A stretch of DNA of 64,000 bases, taken from assembly GCA_034006985.1 (NCBI GenBank), contig JAVERT010000005.1, positions 52,585 through 116,584 on the forward strand, in the 5' to 3' direction. Positions 52,088 to 61,855 of this stretch are shown here, piece by piece (the first letter of the stretch is position 1; every line of letters starts with the position of its first letter). Both the position numbers and the translations under genes were made by a program. The notes beneath the pieces are model-generated. The model was not told the origin of the DNA and did no database searches. It saw only the letters and a list, made by a program, of their open reading frames with translations. This DNA comes from Gudongella sp034006985 (GTDB taxonomy: Bacteria; Bacillota; Clostridia; Tissierellales; Tissierellaceae).

Positions 52088-54280
52088 ATGAGAAATCGAA
52101 TAATATCTATGGTACTTATTATTTCAATGATTTTACCCGTTACAGGTTGTGGTGGTGGAGGTTCTACTAAAACTCAGAGTGATGAAGTTTTGGTAGAAGG
52201 ATTAGTAAATGATGAAAACTTGATACTCGCATCAAATGGTATAGAGTTAAGGTTAAACTCTGTAAATATATCTGATGAAGCAAATGCCAAAATATCTAAG
52301 GTTTCTAATGCACCAGTCCTTGATGATGAAAGTGGGATTGTGCTCGATGTTTATGACTTTAGTATTGAGGGTGTTACAGAGTTTCCTGGGGTTATTGAAC
52401 TCCTTATTCCGATGGATCTTCCAGATGGTGATTTACCAGGTGCTGCTTATTTAAATGAAACCACTAATGAGTGGGAACCAGTTGCTTTTAGTTATGATAA
52501 GGAATCTGGCTCTGTAATTATCTTAACTGACCACCTTTCTAAATATGGAGTGTTCTCAGTCTCTAGTGAGGGAACTAGGCGTGCAAGAGTAGAATTTCTA
52601 GGACTTTATGGAGATGATGAAGATAAAGATTTTCTTGCTGCAGTTGAGGAATATTCAATTGGAGGAGTCCCTGCAAGTCAGTGTATTGAGATTGGTTCAA
52701 GTGCTGCAGGAGATGCACTACAACTTGGTGGAGATTTTCTTGGAAATATAGCACAAAGTGCTGGATATGTTGCATATGGTGATGATGTATTGTCATCCCT
52801 CGGTGATCGTTTGGGAAGCTTAGGTTTATTGGTATCTGTAGTTCAAATTGGTACAAATCTTTATAATGGAAAGATAAATGATGCTATTGTAGGAAGCATG
52901 AAGACCTCTTATACTTACATAATGGGAAAAGTTGTTTCTAAATTAAGTAATTCTGTACTTTCAGCTAGTATGGCTTCTGTGGCTATCGTCGATTATGCGA
53001 TTAATAAGTTTGGAACTACTGCAATCCAAGGTAGGGCTGATATCTATAGAGATGCTTATTCAATCTATTATATGAAAGGAGAAGATGGGTTTAAAACTTC
53101 TGCTGATTGGTTCCATACTTTTTATCCTATGTTTAAAGACCCTACAATGACTCAGGATGCATTAAAAGCTGAGATAGATAGGATTGTTAGTGCACATTGT
53201 AATGAGTTTTGGACTGGATCTAATAAGCTAGGAGTAGATTATTTTGTAAGCCAAGCTCGAGAAAGAATGGCTTGGACTGGTGGTGGAGCTGGTTTAAATC
53301 AAGATTTGAAAGACAGCATATCAACTGAAAAACGTTCAATAATGTATAATGATATTTTACCAGGAGTATTTTATCAAATTGCTCATAAAATCAATATGGA
53401 AAATGAAAATCGACTCAGAGCAGAATATAAAGATTTATCAAATTATTTAAACACCTTGGTTTCATTTAGTGTAAAGGATCCAAAACATGCTTATGCGAAT
53501 CATCTGATTAGATTTTCTCCTTTAAATGACAAAGCTACAGTACAAAACTGGACTGGTAAATTTAATAAAGATGGTGAATTGGAAACTAATTTTACACTCT
53601 ATGGACATATGTATGCAGGTTCTCCTAATAAACTAGATATTTTCTTACCTGATGCGAACATTGATAAAGATGAACCTATTAGGAGTTTGGAATTTAAAGT
53701 AACTCCGCCAATTGTAGAAATTGTACTTGGCGAAGAGATAAGTAATCTAAAGTATGAAAGTGGCGAAAATGGCACAATTCTTCAATTAGGACTCCATGCT
53801 GCACTTAGAGAAGCAAATACCATTAAAATTAGTAAGGATGGCGATTTTAGAGTTGAGGTTGGTTATGCAACAGCAAGTGGTTCAGCTAATGGTAAAAACT
53901 ATACTAGCGAAGTTACCAGATTTTATATGGAAGGAAATATTGATCCTGGCAGCCTATCTGGTAGTGGTATTGCCAATGGTGCCTTTAAGTTTACAAGAAA
54001 AGAAATAAGCCCCCTAGAAGGTATTGAAGGTGAGGTTAAAGAATATATAACAACACACTCATATGATGATACCTTTGAGGGTCAAGTAAATATTACTGGA
54101 AGTGGAGATAAGATCTTTTTTAATTTTAATCTTCTAGGCTATCGAAATGGTTACTCTAAACTTCAATACCATTCTATTGATACTGCAGGAGTAGAATCTT
54201 GGGGAGATAACCCTACTGTTACAGATGAATCAGGTGAAATTTCAGCAGCAGGTAAATACACCTTTATAGTGGAACAATAG
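52088..54280 (+). CDS. Large lipoprotein with ZU5-like N-terminal domain, function unknown
   Basis: A 730-residue lipoprotein. The lipobox VTGC ends a 20-residue signal, and the mature start CGGGGSTKT is a flexible stalk. Residues about 35-160 look like a ZU5-type beta domain (FPGVIELLIPMDLPDG, then WEPVAFSYDKESGSVIILT and DHLSKYGVFSV). Residues 165-480 are helical with alanine/glycine-rich stretches, and 490-730 are beta-rich. The middle and end are not recognised. AAGGAGG precedes the ATG. It stands alone, so context gives no role. Confidence 0.6.
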   Translation: MRNRIISMVLIISMILPVTGCGGGGSTKTQSDEVLVEGLVNDENLILASNGIELRLNSVNISDEANAKISKVSNAPVLDDESGIVLDVYDFSIEGVTEFPGVIELLIPMDLPDGDLPGAAYLNETTNEWEPVAFSYDKESGSVIILTDHLSKYGVFSVSSEGTRRARVEFLGLYGDDEDKDFLAAVEEYSIGGVPASQCIEIGSSAAGDALQLGGDFLGNIAQSAGYVAYGDDVLSSLGDRLGSLGLLVSVVQIGTNLYNGKINDAIVGSMKTSYTYIMGKVVSKLSNSVLSASMASVAIVDYAINKFGTTAIQGRADIYRDAYSIYYMKGEDGFKTSADWFHTFYPMFKDPTMTQDALKAEIDRIVSAHCNEFWTGSNKLGVDYFVSQARERMAWTGGGAGLNQDLKDSISTEKRSIMYNDILPGVFYQIAHKINMENENRLRAEYKDLSNYLNTLVSFSVKDPKHAYANHLIRFSPLNDKATVQNWTGKFNKDGELETNFTLYGHMYAGSPNKLDIFLPDANIDKDEPIRSLEFKVTPPIVEIVLGEEISNLKYESGENGTILQLGLHAALREANTIKISKDGDFRVEVGYATASGSANGKNYTSEVTRFYMEGNIDPGSLSGSGIANGAFKFTRKEISPLEGIEGEVKEYITTHSYDDTFEGQVNITGSGDKIFFNFNLLGYRNGYSKLQYHSIDTAGVESWGDNPTVTDESGEISAAGKYTFIVEQ

Positions 54281-54289
54281 TAAAAAGAA

Positions 54290-54320
54290 CCCCCCCCAGA
54301 AAAATTAATTTTTCTGGGGG
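54290..54320. terminator. Bidirectional terminator
   Basis: A 14-base stem CCCCCAGAAAAATT / AATTTTTCTGGGGG between two convergent genes, after a run of eight C. Confidence 0.85.
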
Positions 54321-54337
54321 TTACTTGTAATTAAGAA

Positions 54338-54802
54338 CTACTCCTTGATCTCTACCATAACTTCTATCTCAACAGGTAGATTAAATGGCAATACACTTGT
54401 ACCTATAGCTGATCTTGCATGCATTCCCTTCTCCCCAAAGACTTCTACTAATAAATCTGAAGCTCCATTTATTACACTTGGTTGCTCGTAAAAATCATCA
54501 GTACTTGCTACAAATCCTAATAATTTCACAAATTTTTCTATTCTATCTAAATCTCCCAACTCGTACTTTAATACTCCGATTATATTAATTATTGAAAGTC
54601 TAGCAGCATCATATCCTTCTTCTATCGTTAAATCTTTTCCTAGTTTCCCTGTATAAATTAGTTTACCATTCTTCATCGGTCCATTCCCTGATAAATAAAT
54701 AGTATTTCCAGACCATCTGGCAGGTCGGTATGTACCCATAGCTTTTGGTTCTCCAGGTAATTCGATGTTTAGTTCTTTCAATTTCTTTTCAATATCTGAC
54801 AT
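54338..54802 (-). CDS. RidA family protein
   Basis: A 154-residue YjgF/RidA-type protein of the longer subgroup. WSGNTIYLSGNGPMKNGKLI and MHARSAIGTSVLPFNLPVEI are the family blocks, and the Arg that binds the enamine/imine acid is present. Canonical RidA hydrolyses reactive enamines from PLP enzymes. Members of this longer subgroup may act on other substrates. It follows the creatininase-like gene by 17 bases, suggesting one operon for amine or amide breakdown. Confidence 0.85.
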   Translation of the reverse strand: MSDIEKKLKELNIELPGEPKAMGTYRPARWSGNTIYLSGNGPMKNGKLIYTGKLGKDLTIEEGYDAARLSIINIIGVLKYELGDLDRIEKFVKLLGFVASTDDFYEQPSVINGASDLLVEVFGEKGMHARSAIGTSVLPFNLPVEIEVMVEIKE

Positions 54803-54818
54803 ATCAATTTCCCCTTCC

Positions 54819-55577
54819 TTATACTTGTTCTTTTAAATTATGCTCCATTTCATCTATTGCTGCATTATAAAACTTCTCTCCTAATTCTGCAGTTGCAAGG
54901 GTTGGATCTCCCAATACACCTATCTCTGATATTCCCACAACTCCTGAATTAAACATTTTTTCAACTATTTCGCGTGTTGGAAGCCCTACATAACCCGCCT
55001 TTGCTTTGTCCATCTTTACGAGTTTTGGAGCCAAATATAGCATAAGTGAAGTCTCAAAAGCACAAGCATGACCTCCACAGCTTCCGGGAGCCATTCCATA
55101 TTCCTTTTCATATTTCATTAGAATTGTCATCAATTTATCTAATGTTAAAGCATTGTAAAAATAGGCATCCTCATATGTTGACTTAAACTCTTCAATTAGT
55201 TCTTTAGTAGTGTCCATATTCCCTCCGTGTGAAGCAAGAAAAATGAATTTTTTAAAACCGTGATGGATATAGGAGGATATATAATCTTCAACTACTCCCT
55301 TAAATATATGGGGTCTAAGTGTAAGACTACCAGGTAATGACATATGGTGTGCGGAAAGTCCTGGTATTATAGTTGGTGCTACAAGCGTCTTCCCAATTCT
55401 TTCAGCTAGCCCACAAGCTAAACCAGTACCAATTGTCTCATCGGTACATTCTGGCAGATGCAAACCATGCTGTTCCATCGCGCCTAAACTAATTATAATA
55501 GTATCATAGCCATTTTCTTTCTTTTCCTTGATTTCTGGCCATGTCATATACCTTAACTGTAGATTTTTTCCATTCAT
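54819..55577 (-). CDS. Creatininase family amidohydrolase
   Basis: A 252-residue metal-dependent hydrolase. SLGAMEQHGLHLPECTDE supplies the Glu, His and Asp ligands of the first metal block, ASHGGNMDTT the glycine loop with His, and CGGHACAFETSLML the final Glu. All metal ligands appear present. Family members cleave creatinine, formamides or intermediates of riboflavin and mycofactocin metabolism; the substrate here is unknown. Confidence 0.88.
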   Translation of the reverse strand: MNGKNLQLRYMTWPEIKEKKENGYDTIIISLGAMEQHGLHLPECTDETIGTGLACGLAERIGKTLVAPTIIPGLSAHHMSLPGSLTLRPHIFKGVVEDYISSYIHHGFKKFIFLASHGGNMDTTKELIEEFKSTYEDAYFYNALTLDKLMTILMKYEKEYGMAPGSCGGHACAFETSLMLYLAPKLVKMDKAKAGYVGLPTREIVEKMFNSGVVGISEIGVLGDPTLATAELGEKFYNAAIDEMEHNLKEQV

Positions 55578-55603
55578 AATATGCTCCCCCCTGTTTCATT
55601 CTA

Positions 55604-55628
55604 TAGGCAAAAGGAACCGTCCCTTTTG
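55604..55628. repeat. Degenerate dispersed GGGACGG element
   Basis: GGCAAAAGGAACCGTCCCTT plus TTG retains only part of the core. It lies between the creatininase and PH-like genes. Confidence 0.6.
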
Positions 55629-55636
55629 ACTGTTGA

Positions 55637-56146
55637 CTATTTGTATTTTAGCTTATTCCCAAATATATCAGATAAAAATTGCTTGGTTGCTTGAGTATCT
55701 TCAATACTATGTGTTAATTTTACAACTTTCCCATTGTTAAGTGAAAATTCTAATTTGCCACCAGCCACCCTATCTGGTTCATCATCGTCTCCTATTTTTC
55801 TTTTAGCAGACTTGAAATCCACTTCAGATATATCTGAATAATAAATTTTTAGATTGATGGGATCCTCCGATAGAATAATTTCCGTATCCATTGTATAGTA
55901 TTTCTTGTTATATGTTGCCCAAAAATCCATCATTGCAGCACTTGCCTTTAAAAAACCTACCTTATTCTCTTTTATTTCAGCTGCAACTCTCTTACTCTCT
56001 GATTTTTGAAACTCAGGTGTTAGATTTGCCAATACTAAATGCTCAACTTTAAAGACAACATTACATACTACAGATTTTAATAATGAAAGTTTATTAGTCG
56101 TTCGTATTACCCAAAGGACTTTCTCTTTATTAACATCAGATTGCAT
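55637..56146 (-). CDS. Uncharacterised small protein with possible PH-like C-terminal domain
   Basis: About 169 residues. ATG at 56146 follows GGGAGG at good spacing. No signal peptide or membrane segment. The C-terminal half (TMDTEIILSEDPINLKIYYS, then EVDFKSAKRK, GGKLEFSLNNGKVVKLTHSI) has the strand pattern of a bacterial PH-like domain. The N-terminal half is mixed helix. No known function. Confidence 0.5.
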   Translation of the reverse strand: MQSDVNKEKVLWVIRTTNKLSLLKSVVCNVVFKVEHLVLANLTPEFQKSESKRVAAEIKENKVGFLKASAAMMDFWATYNKKYYTMDTEIILSEDPINLKIYYSDISEVDFKSAKRKIGDDDEPDRVAGGKLEFSLNNGKVVKLTHSIEDTQATKQFLSDIFGNKLKYK

Positions 56147-56271
56147 ATCATTGACCTCCCTTTTTAAATTCAGCATCACCCCATATTATAAATTTATTAT
56201 ATTGGATTATAGTGATAAAGTACAGGATGAGAAAAAATATTTATAAATATTTGTAATTTACATCTGAGGTA

Positions 56272-56361
56272 ATGCTCGATGAATTCTACGAAAGTATGGG
56301 CTGGGATATTGAGACTGGACAGCCAACTGAGAAAACCTTGAAAAGACTTAAACTAAAATAA
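56272..56361 (+). pseudogene. C-terminal remnant of aldehyde ferredoxin oxidoreductase
   Basis: Twenty-nine codons, beginning MLDEFYESMGWDIETGQPTE and ending in a lysine-rich tail and TAA. These match the last residues of tungsten-containing aldehyde ferredoxin oxidoreductases (MLDEYY..RGWD..G.PT..KL..L). A stop stands six codons upstream and no other part of the ~600-residue gene is found, so this is the end of a deleted gene. Confidence 0.6.
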
Positions 56362-56368
56362 GCTGAAA

Positions 56369-56409
56369 AACCACTGTGCTATATCCATTTAAGGTATTGC
56401 ACAGTGGTT
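56369..56409 (-). terminator. Terminator of the peptide transporter operon
   Basis: An 11-base stem AACCACTGTGC / GCACAGTGGTT with a 19-base loop, ending on the minus strand in GGTTTTTC. It lies 13 bases after the last ABC gene. Confidence 0.8.
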
Positions 56410-56421
56410 AATATTTTGTTC

Positions 56422-57420
56422 CTATTGTCTATCTACGTACATTGAGTAATCTAAAACTTCTGCAAAGTGACAAGCAACGAAATGTTCGGGTTCAATTTCC
56501 CTGAATGCTGGGTTTTCATGATTACATATATCCTTGCTAAATGGGCATCTGGTGGCTAGTCTACAACCTACTGGTGGATTCATCAGGCTTGGGGGCTCTC
56601 CCTCAAGAATCAACTTTTTTCGACCTCTATCTTTTGGCGAATAAATAGGCTCTGACGTTAATAATCCTATAGTATATGGATGCATAGCATTTTTATAAAT
56701 TTGTTCAACCTTTCCAAGTTCCATAAGTTGTCCAAGATACATAACTCCTATCTTATCACTAATATATCTGACGACAGATAAATTATGACTTATAAATAGA
56801 TAGGTTAAACCTTTTTCCGCCTGAATTTCTAACAGTAAATTTAAAATCTGAGCTTGTACAGATACATCTAATGCTGAAGTAGGCTCATCAAGCACTAAAA
56901 ATTCAGGATTTAGTATTATAGCTCTTGCAATGCAAACTCTTTGTTGCTGCCCGCCGCTAAGTTGATGAGGATATCTATAAAGCAATTCTTCTCCAAGATT
57001 AACAAGTTCCAAGGTATTCATGATATAAGAATGAATATCTTTTTTGGCTGTTCCATTTATTTCTAGAGGTCTTTTTAATGATTCATATACTGTGCTTCTA
57101 GGATTCAATGAAGCAGCAGGATCCTGAAATATTATGCCAATTTTTTTCCTTATAGATTTTTTTTCAGATTTATTGGCTTTGAATATATCAATATCATCAA
57201 AGTAAATGGTATTTTCAGTAGGAGTAGTAAAATTAAGTAACAGTCTGGCAACTGTAGACTTACCGCTCCCACTTTCTCCTACAAGTCCAACTGTCTCTCC
57301 TTTATTAATACTTAAGCTGATTCCATCAACCGCCTTTACATAATAAGACTTTTTTTTCAATAATCCCTTATCTATTCTATAATATTTTTTCAGATTTTCA
57401 ATCTTAACCAAGGAATTCAT
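56422..57420 (-). CDS. Oligo/dipeptide ABC transporter ATPase (OppF/DppF)
   Basis: A 332-residue ABC ATPase. Walker A GESGSGKST, signature LSGGQQQR, Walker B FLVLDEPTSALD, and the C-terminal oligopeptide-transporter extension from about 240 (NAMHPYTIGLLTS, then CRLATRCPFSKDIC with iron-sulfur-type cysteines). AAGGAGG precedes the ATG, and the start overlaps the previous gene by 17 bases. Pairs with the ATPase at 57404-58390. Confidence 0.92.
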   Translation of the reverse strand: MNSLVKIENLKKYYRIDKGLLKKKSYYVKAVDGISLSINKGETVGLVGESGSGKSTVARLLLNFTTPTENTIYFDDIDIFKANKSEKKSIRKKIGIIFQDPAASLNPRSTVYESLKRPLEINGTAKKDIHSYIMNTLELVNLGEELLYRYPHQLSGGQQQRVCIARAIILNPEFLVLDEPTSALDVSVQAQILNLLLEIQAEKGLTYLFISHNLSVVRYISDKIGVMYLGQLMELGKVEQIYKNAMHPYTIGLLTSEPIYSPKDRGRKKLILEGEPPSLMNPPVGCRLATRCPFSKDICNHENPAFREIEPEHFVACHFAEVLDYSMYVDRQ

Positions 57421-58390
57421 TATTTAAATCCTCCTTATGGCATGCACAAAAGTGTCCTGATTCCCTTTCTGTAAGCATTGGATTTACTTTAATACAAATA
57501 TCCATTACATAGGGACATCTTTCACTAAAACGACACCCCTCAGGTAGATTGGCAAGATTAGCTACACTACCTTCAATTACTTGAAGTCTACCTTCATTTT
57601 TTGTTATTCTTGGTAGTGCTCTCATTAGTAGTCTTGTATATGGGTGTTTTGGGTTTTCAAATATTGTAAATACATCCCCAATCTCAACTATCTCACCAGC
57701 ATACATTACTCCAACACGATCTGCTATTTCTGCGACTATACCAAAGTCATGAGTGATTATCAAGATTGAGGTGTCATATTTATCCCTAAAGCTTTTCATA
57801 AGTTCAAGTATTTGTGCTTGTATAGTTACATCAAGAGCAGTAGTAGGCTCGTCCGCTATTATAAGCTTAGGGTTCCTTGATACCATCATCCCTATCATGA
57901 CCCTCTGGCGCATTCCCCCACTAAGTTCATGCGGAAAACTATTAATCCTCTCCTTAGCATCTGTTATCTTTACATCGTTAAAAATATCTATTACTTTTTT
58001 AATGGCATCCTGTCGCGGAATATTGTCAAGGATTATCGCTTCTGCAACCTGGTTCCCTACTTTATATACAGGATTGAGTGAATCAAGAGGATTTTGAAAT
58101 ATCATCCCAATTTCTTTACCCCTAATTCTTACCATATCTTCCTCTTTTAATTCTAAGAGATCTTCTCCCCCAAATATTACATTCCCTGAACTAATTCTTC
58201 CTGGATGATTAACTAGTCTCATTAAGGCTTTGGCTGTTGTAGATTTACCACTACCTGATTCTCCCACAAGAGCTAGAATTTCTTTTTTTTCTATATGAAA
58301 ACTAATATTGTCAACAGCTTTTATTTCTCCTTTTTGCATTTCGTAAACAACACTAAGATTATTTACAGTTATAAGTCTGTTATTATCCAC
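57404..58390 (-). CDS. Oligo/dipeptide ABC transporter ATPase (OppD/DppD)
   Basis: A 328-residue ABC ATPase. Walker A GESGSGKST, Q-loop FQNPLDSLNPV, signature LSGGMRQR, Walker B LIIADEPTTALD, and the C-terminal CRFSERCPYVMDIC cysteine region. Second of the two ATPases of a dipeptide/oligopeptide/nickel-family importer. Confidence 0.92.
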   Translation of the reverse strand: MDNNRLITVNNLSVVYEMQKGEIKAVDNISFHIEKKEILALVGESGSGKSTTAKALMRLVNHPGRISSGNVIFGGEDLLELKEEDMVRIRGKEIGMIFQNPLDSLNPVYKVGNQVAEAIILDNIPRQDAIKKVIDIFNDVKITDAKERINSFPHELSGGMRQRVMIGMMVSRNPKLIIADEPTTALDVTIQAQILELMKSFRDKYDTSILIITHDFGIVAEIADRVGVMYAGEIVEIGDVFTIFENPKHPYTRLLMRALPRITKNEGRLQVIEGSVANLANLPEGCRFSERCPYVMDICIKVNPMLTERESGHFCACHKEDLNNEFLG

Positions 58391-58401
58391 TAATCCACCT
58401 C

Positions 58402-59238
58402 CTATGCTTTTAACCTAGGATCCATAATATCCCTAAGTCCTTCACCCAGAAGATTAAATCCTAATACAGTATATACTATTGCAAGACCAGGAAATATTGA
58501 AATCCAAGGTGCTTGATTCATATATGCAATACCTTCCTTCAATATAAGTCCCCAATCGGGATCTGGCGGCTGCGACCCTAATCCCAGAAACCCTAGAGAA
58601 GTGGTCGAAAGAATTGCAGTAGGAAGAGCTAATGTCGATAAAACTATAATTGACGATAGTATATTGGGGAGTATATATCTAGTCATTATACCTACATCAT
58701 TTTCTCCAAATGCTCTTGCTGCTTCAATATATGAAAGACTCTTAATTGATTGAGTTTTAACTCTTACTATCCTTGTAAATTGCGCCCAGCTAACAACTGC
58801 TATTGCAATTATTACATTATTCAGGCTTGGCCCTAACATTGTTACTATTGCTAGAGCCATAATAATTGGTGGCAGTGACCAAGTAAGGTCTGTTACAAAA
58901 AGTATAAACTTTTCTAGATACCCTCCATAGTATCCTGCTAAGAGTCCCAATGAAACACCTATAAGAGTTTCAATTGCAACAACAATAAGCCCAACTTTAA
59001 GTGTAATTCTGGATCCATATATCACTCGGCTCATTACATCCCTTCCATATTGATCAGTCCCAAATCTATACTGCTCATTTGGTGACAAAAGCTTCTCCTG
59101 AACATTTATTAAATCATAAGAATAAGGTGCAATTTTGTCTGCAAATACTGCTAATATAAGGACTGAAATAAATATAAATAAGCCAACCATAAATGTTTTA
59201 TTTTTTATCATGTCTTTTAATATACTTAAATACTTCAT
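58402..59238 (-). CDS. Peptide ABC transporter permease (OppC/DppC)
   Basis: A 278-residue permease with six membrane segments. FGTDQYGRDVMSRVIYGSR is the conserved periplasmic loop of the DppC family. EAARAFGENDVGIMTRYILP is the EAA coupling motif, and GFLGLGSQPPDPDWG follows. It overlaps the partner permease by four bases (ATGA). Confidence 0.92.
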   Translation of the reverse strand: MKYLSILKDMIKNKTFMVGLFIFISVLILAVFADKIAPYSYDLINVQEKLLSPNEQYRFGTDQYGRDVMSRVIYGSRITLKVGLIVVAIETLIGVSLGLLAGYYGGYLEKFILFVTDLTWSLPPIIMALAIVTMLGPSLNNVIIAIAVVSWAQFTRIVRVKTQSIKSLSYIEAARAFGENDVGIMTRYILPNILSSIIVLSTLALPTAILSTTSLGFLGLGSQPPDPDWGLILKEGIAYMNQAPWISIFPGLAIVYTVLGFNLLGEGLRDIMDPRLKA

Positions 59239-60182
59239 ACTATCTCCCCCTTAAGCTCCTGTCTTACTCTTGGGTCAAGGAACGAGGAGAATATATCTCC
59301 CAATATATTTGATATTACTGTCAATATTGCAATTATAAATATAATTCCTTGTACAACTGGAAAATCCTGTGATGAAATAGATTTCCATAAAAGTGGCCCA
59401 ACACCAGGCCATGCAAATACTGTTTCAATTACAACTGAACCACCGATTGTCCACGGCAAGTTGAGAAAGAACATAACTGTCACAGGTATAAGTGCATTTC
59501 TCAAAACATGTTTGATTAGCACTGAATTCCTTTTCATACCCTTAGCATATGCTGTCTCAACGTATCTTTCTCTCAGCACTTCAAGAACCTCTGACCTAGT
59601 AAGTCTTAATACACCTGCAAGTCCTGGAAGAGCCATTGTCATTAGTGGAAGAATAATAGATTTTATACCACTAAATCCTGAAATCGGTAAAACCTTAAGC
59701 CATACACCAAATATAATCATCAATAGTATTCCTAACCAAAATGGCGGGATTGACCAAAATCCTATCGTAAACGCAACTATTGATCGATCAAGTACTGAAT
59801 CCTTTTTGTATGCTGCAATAAGACCTAGTGGAATTGCAATTATGTACTGGATAATCAATGCACCTCCAGTAAGCATTAATGTATATGGCAATCTTTCCTT
59901 TATAAGTAGAAGTACTTTTTGACCTGATACTATAGATGTGCCGAAATCACCTTGTATTATTCTAGACAACCAATAGAAATATTGCACTAGAACAGGCTTA
60001 TCTAGTCCCCATAGAGCCCTTAATTCCTCAATCTTTTCCGCTGGTACTCTTGGGCTTGAAACTAACTCTATTGCATCACCTGGCATAAGTTGCATTATTG
60101 CAAATAACAAAGCTGTTACTGCAAAAATAACCAATATCCCTGCCAAGAGTCTTTTGAAAATATATTCTATAATGTCATTCAT
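59235..60182 (-). CDS. Peptide ABC transporter permease (OppB/DppB)
   Basis: About 315 residues. ATG at 60182 follows AGGAGGAAC; an in-frame codon further upstream falls in the hairpin after oppA. Six membrane segments. YFYWLSRIIQGDFGTSIVSG is the family periplasmic block. ETAYAKGMKRNSVLIKHVLR is the coupling motif. Confidence 0.92.
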   Translation of the reverse strand: MNDIIEYIFKRLLAGILVIFAVTALLFAIMQLMPGDAIELVSSPRVPAEKIEELRALWGLDKPVLVQYFYWLSRIIQGDFGTSIVSGQKVLLLIKERLPYTLMLTGGALIIQYIIAIPLGLIAAYKKDSVLDRSIVAFTIGFWSIPPFWLGILLMIIFGVWLKVLPISGFSGIKSIILPLMTMALPGLAGVLRLTRSEVLEVLRERYVETAYAKGMKRNSVLIKHVLRNALIPVTVMFFLNLPWTIGGSVVIETVFAWPGVGPLLWKSISSQDFPVVQGIIFIIAILTVISNILGDIFSSFLDPRVRQELKGEIV

Positions 60183-60200
60183 TTTGTTCCTCCTATTAAA

Positions 60201-60230
60201 AGATAAAATCCCCATAAGGGGAATTTATCT
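60201..60230 (-). terminator. Attenuating hairpin between binding-protein and permease genes
   Basis: AGATAAAATCCCC and GGGGAATTTATCT form a 13-base stem with one mismatch and a four-base loop, followed by a short T-run, right at the oppA stop. Partial termination would give more binding protein than permease; inference. Confidence 0.6.
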
Positions 60231-61846
60231 TATTTAATATCCAAATCATTCATCATAACTCTTTTCCCATCTGCTCCAAGTTTTATTCCTGTTACTTCTT
60301 TTCTTGCAGCCATATATTCATACTCTGAGAAAAGTGGAATTAATGGTACTTCAGCCATAGTAAGCTCTTGAACTTGTGCATACTTTGCAGTTCTTTCTGC
60401 AAGATCCATGATATATCTTCCTTCATCAAGATATTTATCTACCATTTCATTTTCCCAAGGTAGGTCAGCTGAGCTGTGTATTACGTAATAAAGGATATCA
60501 GGATCACTCCACCAGAAGAATCTTGTTGCCATATCAAACTCTCCATCTTTTATTTTTTGCTTTATATAAGGTGATTCATATTCATTAAGCTTTAAATCAA
60601 CTCCTACCAACTTAAGCTGGGCTTGAATTATAGGCGCTGAATTTTTAAGTGCTGGTGTATCAAGTGCTACCATAAGTGTTAATGAAAGCTCCGTACCATT
60701 TTTATCTACGATACCGTCACCGTTAGTATCTTTATACCCAGCTTCTTCAAGTAGTGTTTTTGCCTTATCAATATTAAATGCATATTCCTGAGCTAGTTTA
60801 TCTTCTGTTGCTTGATCAAATGTAAGCATTGACTCTGAAATCAAACCAAATCTAGTCTTAACAGTGTCATTAAGAACTGCGCTGATTTCATCCTTATTAA
60901 TTGCAAGTGCTAAAGCTTTTCTTACATTTAAATCACTTAAATGTTCATTATTTGTATTAAGCGCTATATAATCTATACCAGTCTGAAGATATTCATACAA
61001 ATTCAGATTTTCATTATTTCTGATTTGATCAATATTTTCAGATGGAATATCTACAACAAGATCTACTGTTCCTGCTTCAAGCTCACTTATTCTAGTAAAA
61101 TTCTCAGGTATAAATCTAACTGTTAATTTGTCGATAAGTGCTGGTCCCTTATTATCAACAATAGGGTTAAAAGTTTGATAATTTGGATTCTTAACAAATT
61201 CTATTTGTGAGCCTTGTACCCAGTTATCTACTTTATAAAGACCATTACTAACTACGCCTCTATTAAAAACATCATTACCTACTTCAGCTGCTACATTTGC
61301 ATCAATTGGTCCTCCATAAACGCTAGTCAATACTGGCCATAAAAATGCAGCAGCACTATCGAGCTTCAATACAACGGTTGTATCATCAACTGCTATAACT
61401 TCTTGAATAGGATCGAAATCATAAGAATAAGGACTAGTTTCTATATATCTTGCCATTGAAGCCTTTATTGCTTCTGCAGTCAAAGCAGCATCGTTAGAAA
61501 ATTTAGCATTTGCTGGAAGATGAAAAGTTATTTCAGTCCCATCATCCGATATCTCAAAACTCTCAGCTGCCCCAGGTATAAGCTCTGTAAGTTCAAGATT
61601 ATAGGTAGCAAGTGGTTGCGATACAAGATTATGTATCAGGTTATCCCATCTTATCTGTTGTACATCTGTTCCTTCAATCTCTTCAGGCATTGCTATAACT
61701 ATTGTTTTTTCTACCTGCTCCATAGGTTGCTCTGACTCGGGTGATTCAGTTGGAGCTTCTGCTTGCTTATCTCCGCATCCAGTTATTGTCATAGACAAAA
61801 CCAATATAAGTGAAATTATTCCAATAAATTTAAGTTTTTTATTCAT
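60230..61846 (-). CDS. Peptide ABC transporter substrate-binding lipoprotein (family 5)
   Basis: About 538 residues. The second of two adjacent ATG codons is chosen for its spacing from AGGAGG. Signal peptide with lipobox ITGC (about residue 24), then a Glu/Pro-rich stalk. TEITFHLPANAKFSNDAALT and VRKALALAINKDEISAVL are blocks of the family-5 binding proteins (OppA/DppA/NikA). It starts seven bases after the stop of the dipeptidase gene, so a peptide cargo is likely. Confidence 0.88.
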   Translation of the reverse strand: MNKKLKFIGIISLILVLSMTITGCGDKQAEAPTESPESEQPMEQVEKTIVIAMPEEIEGTDVQQIRWDNLIHNLVSQPLATYNLELTELIPGAAESFEISDDGTEITFHLPANAKFSNDAALTAEAIKASMARYIETSPYSYDFDPIQEVIAVDDTTVVLKLDSAAAFLWPVLTSVYGGPIDANVAAEVGNDVFNRGVVSNGLYKVDNWVQGSQIEFVKNPNYQTFNPIVDNKGPALIDKLTVRFIPENFTRISELEAGTVDLVVDIPSENIDQIRNNENLNLYEYLQTGIDYIALNTNNEHLSDLNVRKALALAINKDEISAVLNDTVKTRFGLISESMLTFDQATEDKLAQEYAFNIDKAKTLLEEAGYKDTNGDGIVDKNGTELSLTLMVALDTPALKNSAPIIQAQLKLVGVDLKLNEYESPYIKQKIKDGEFDMATRFFWWSDPDILYYVIHSSADLPWENEMVDKYLDEGRYIMDLAERTAKYAQVQELTMAEVPLIPLFSEYEYMAARKEVTGIKLGADGKRVMMNDLDIK

Positions 61847-61855
61847 CATATCCTC

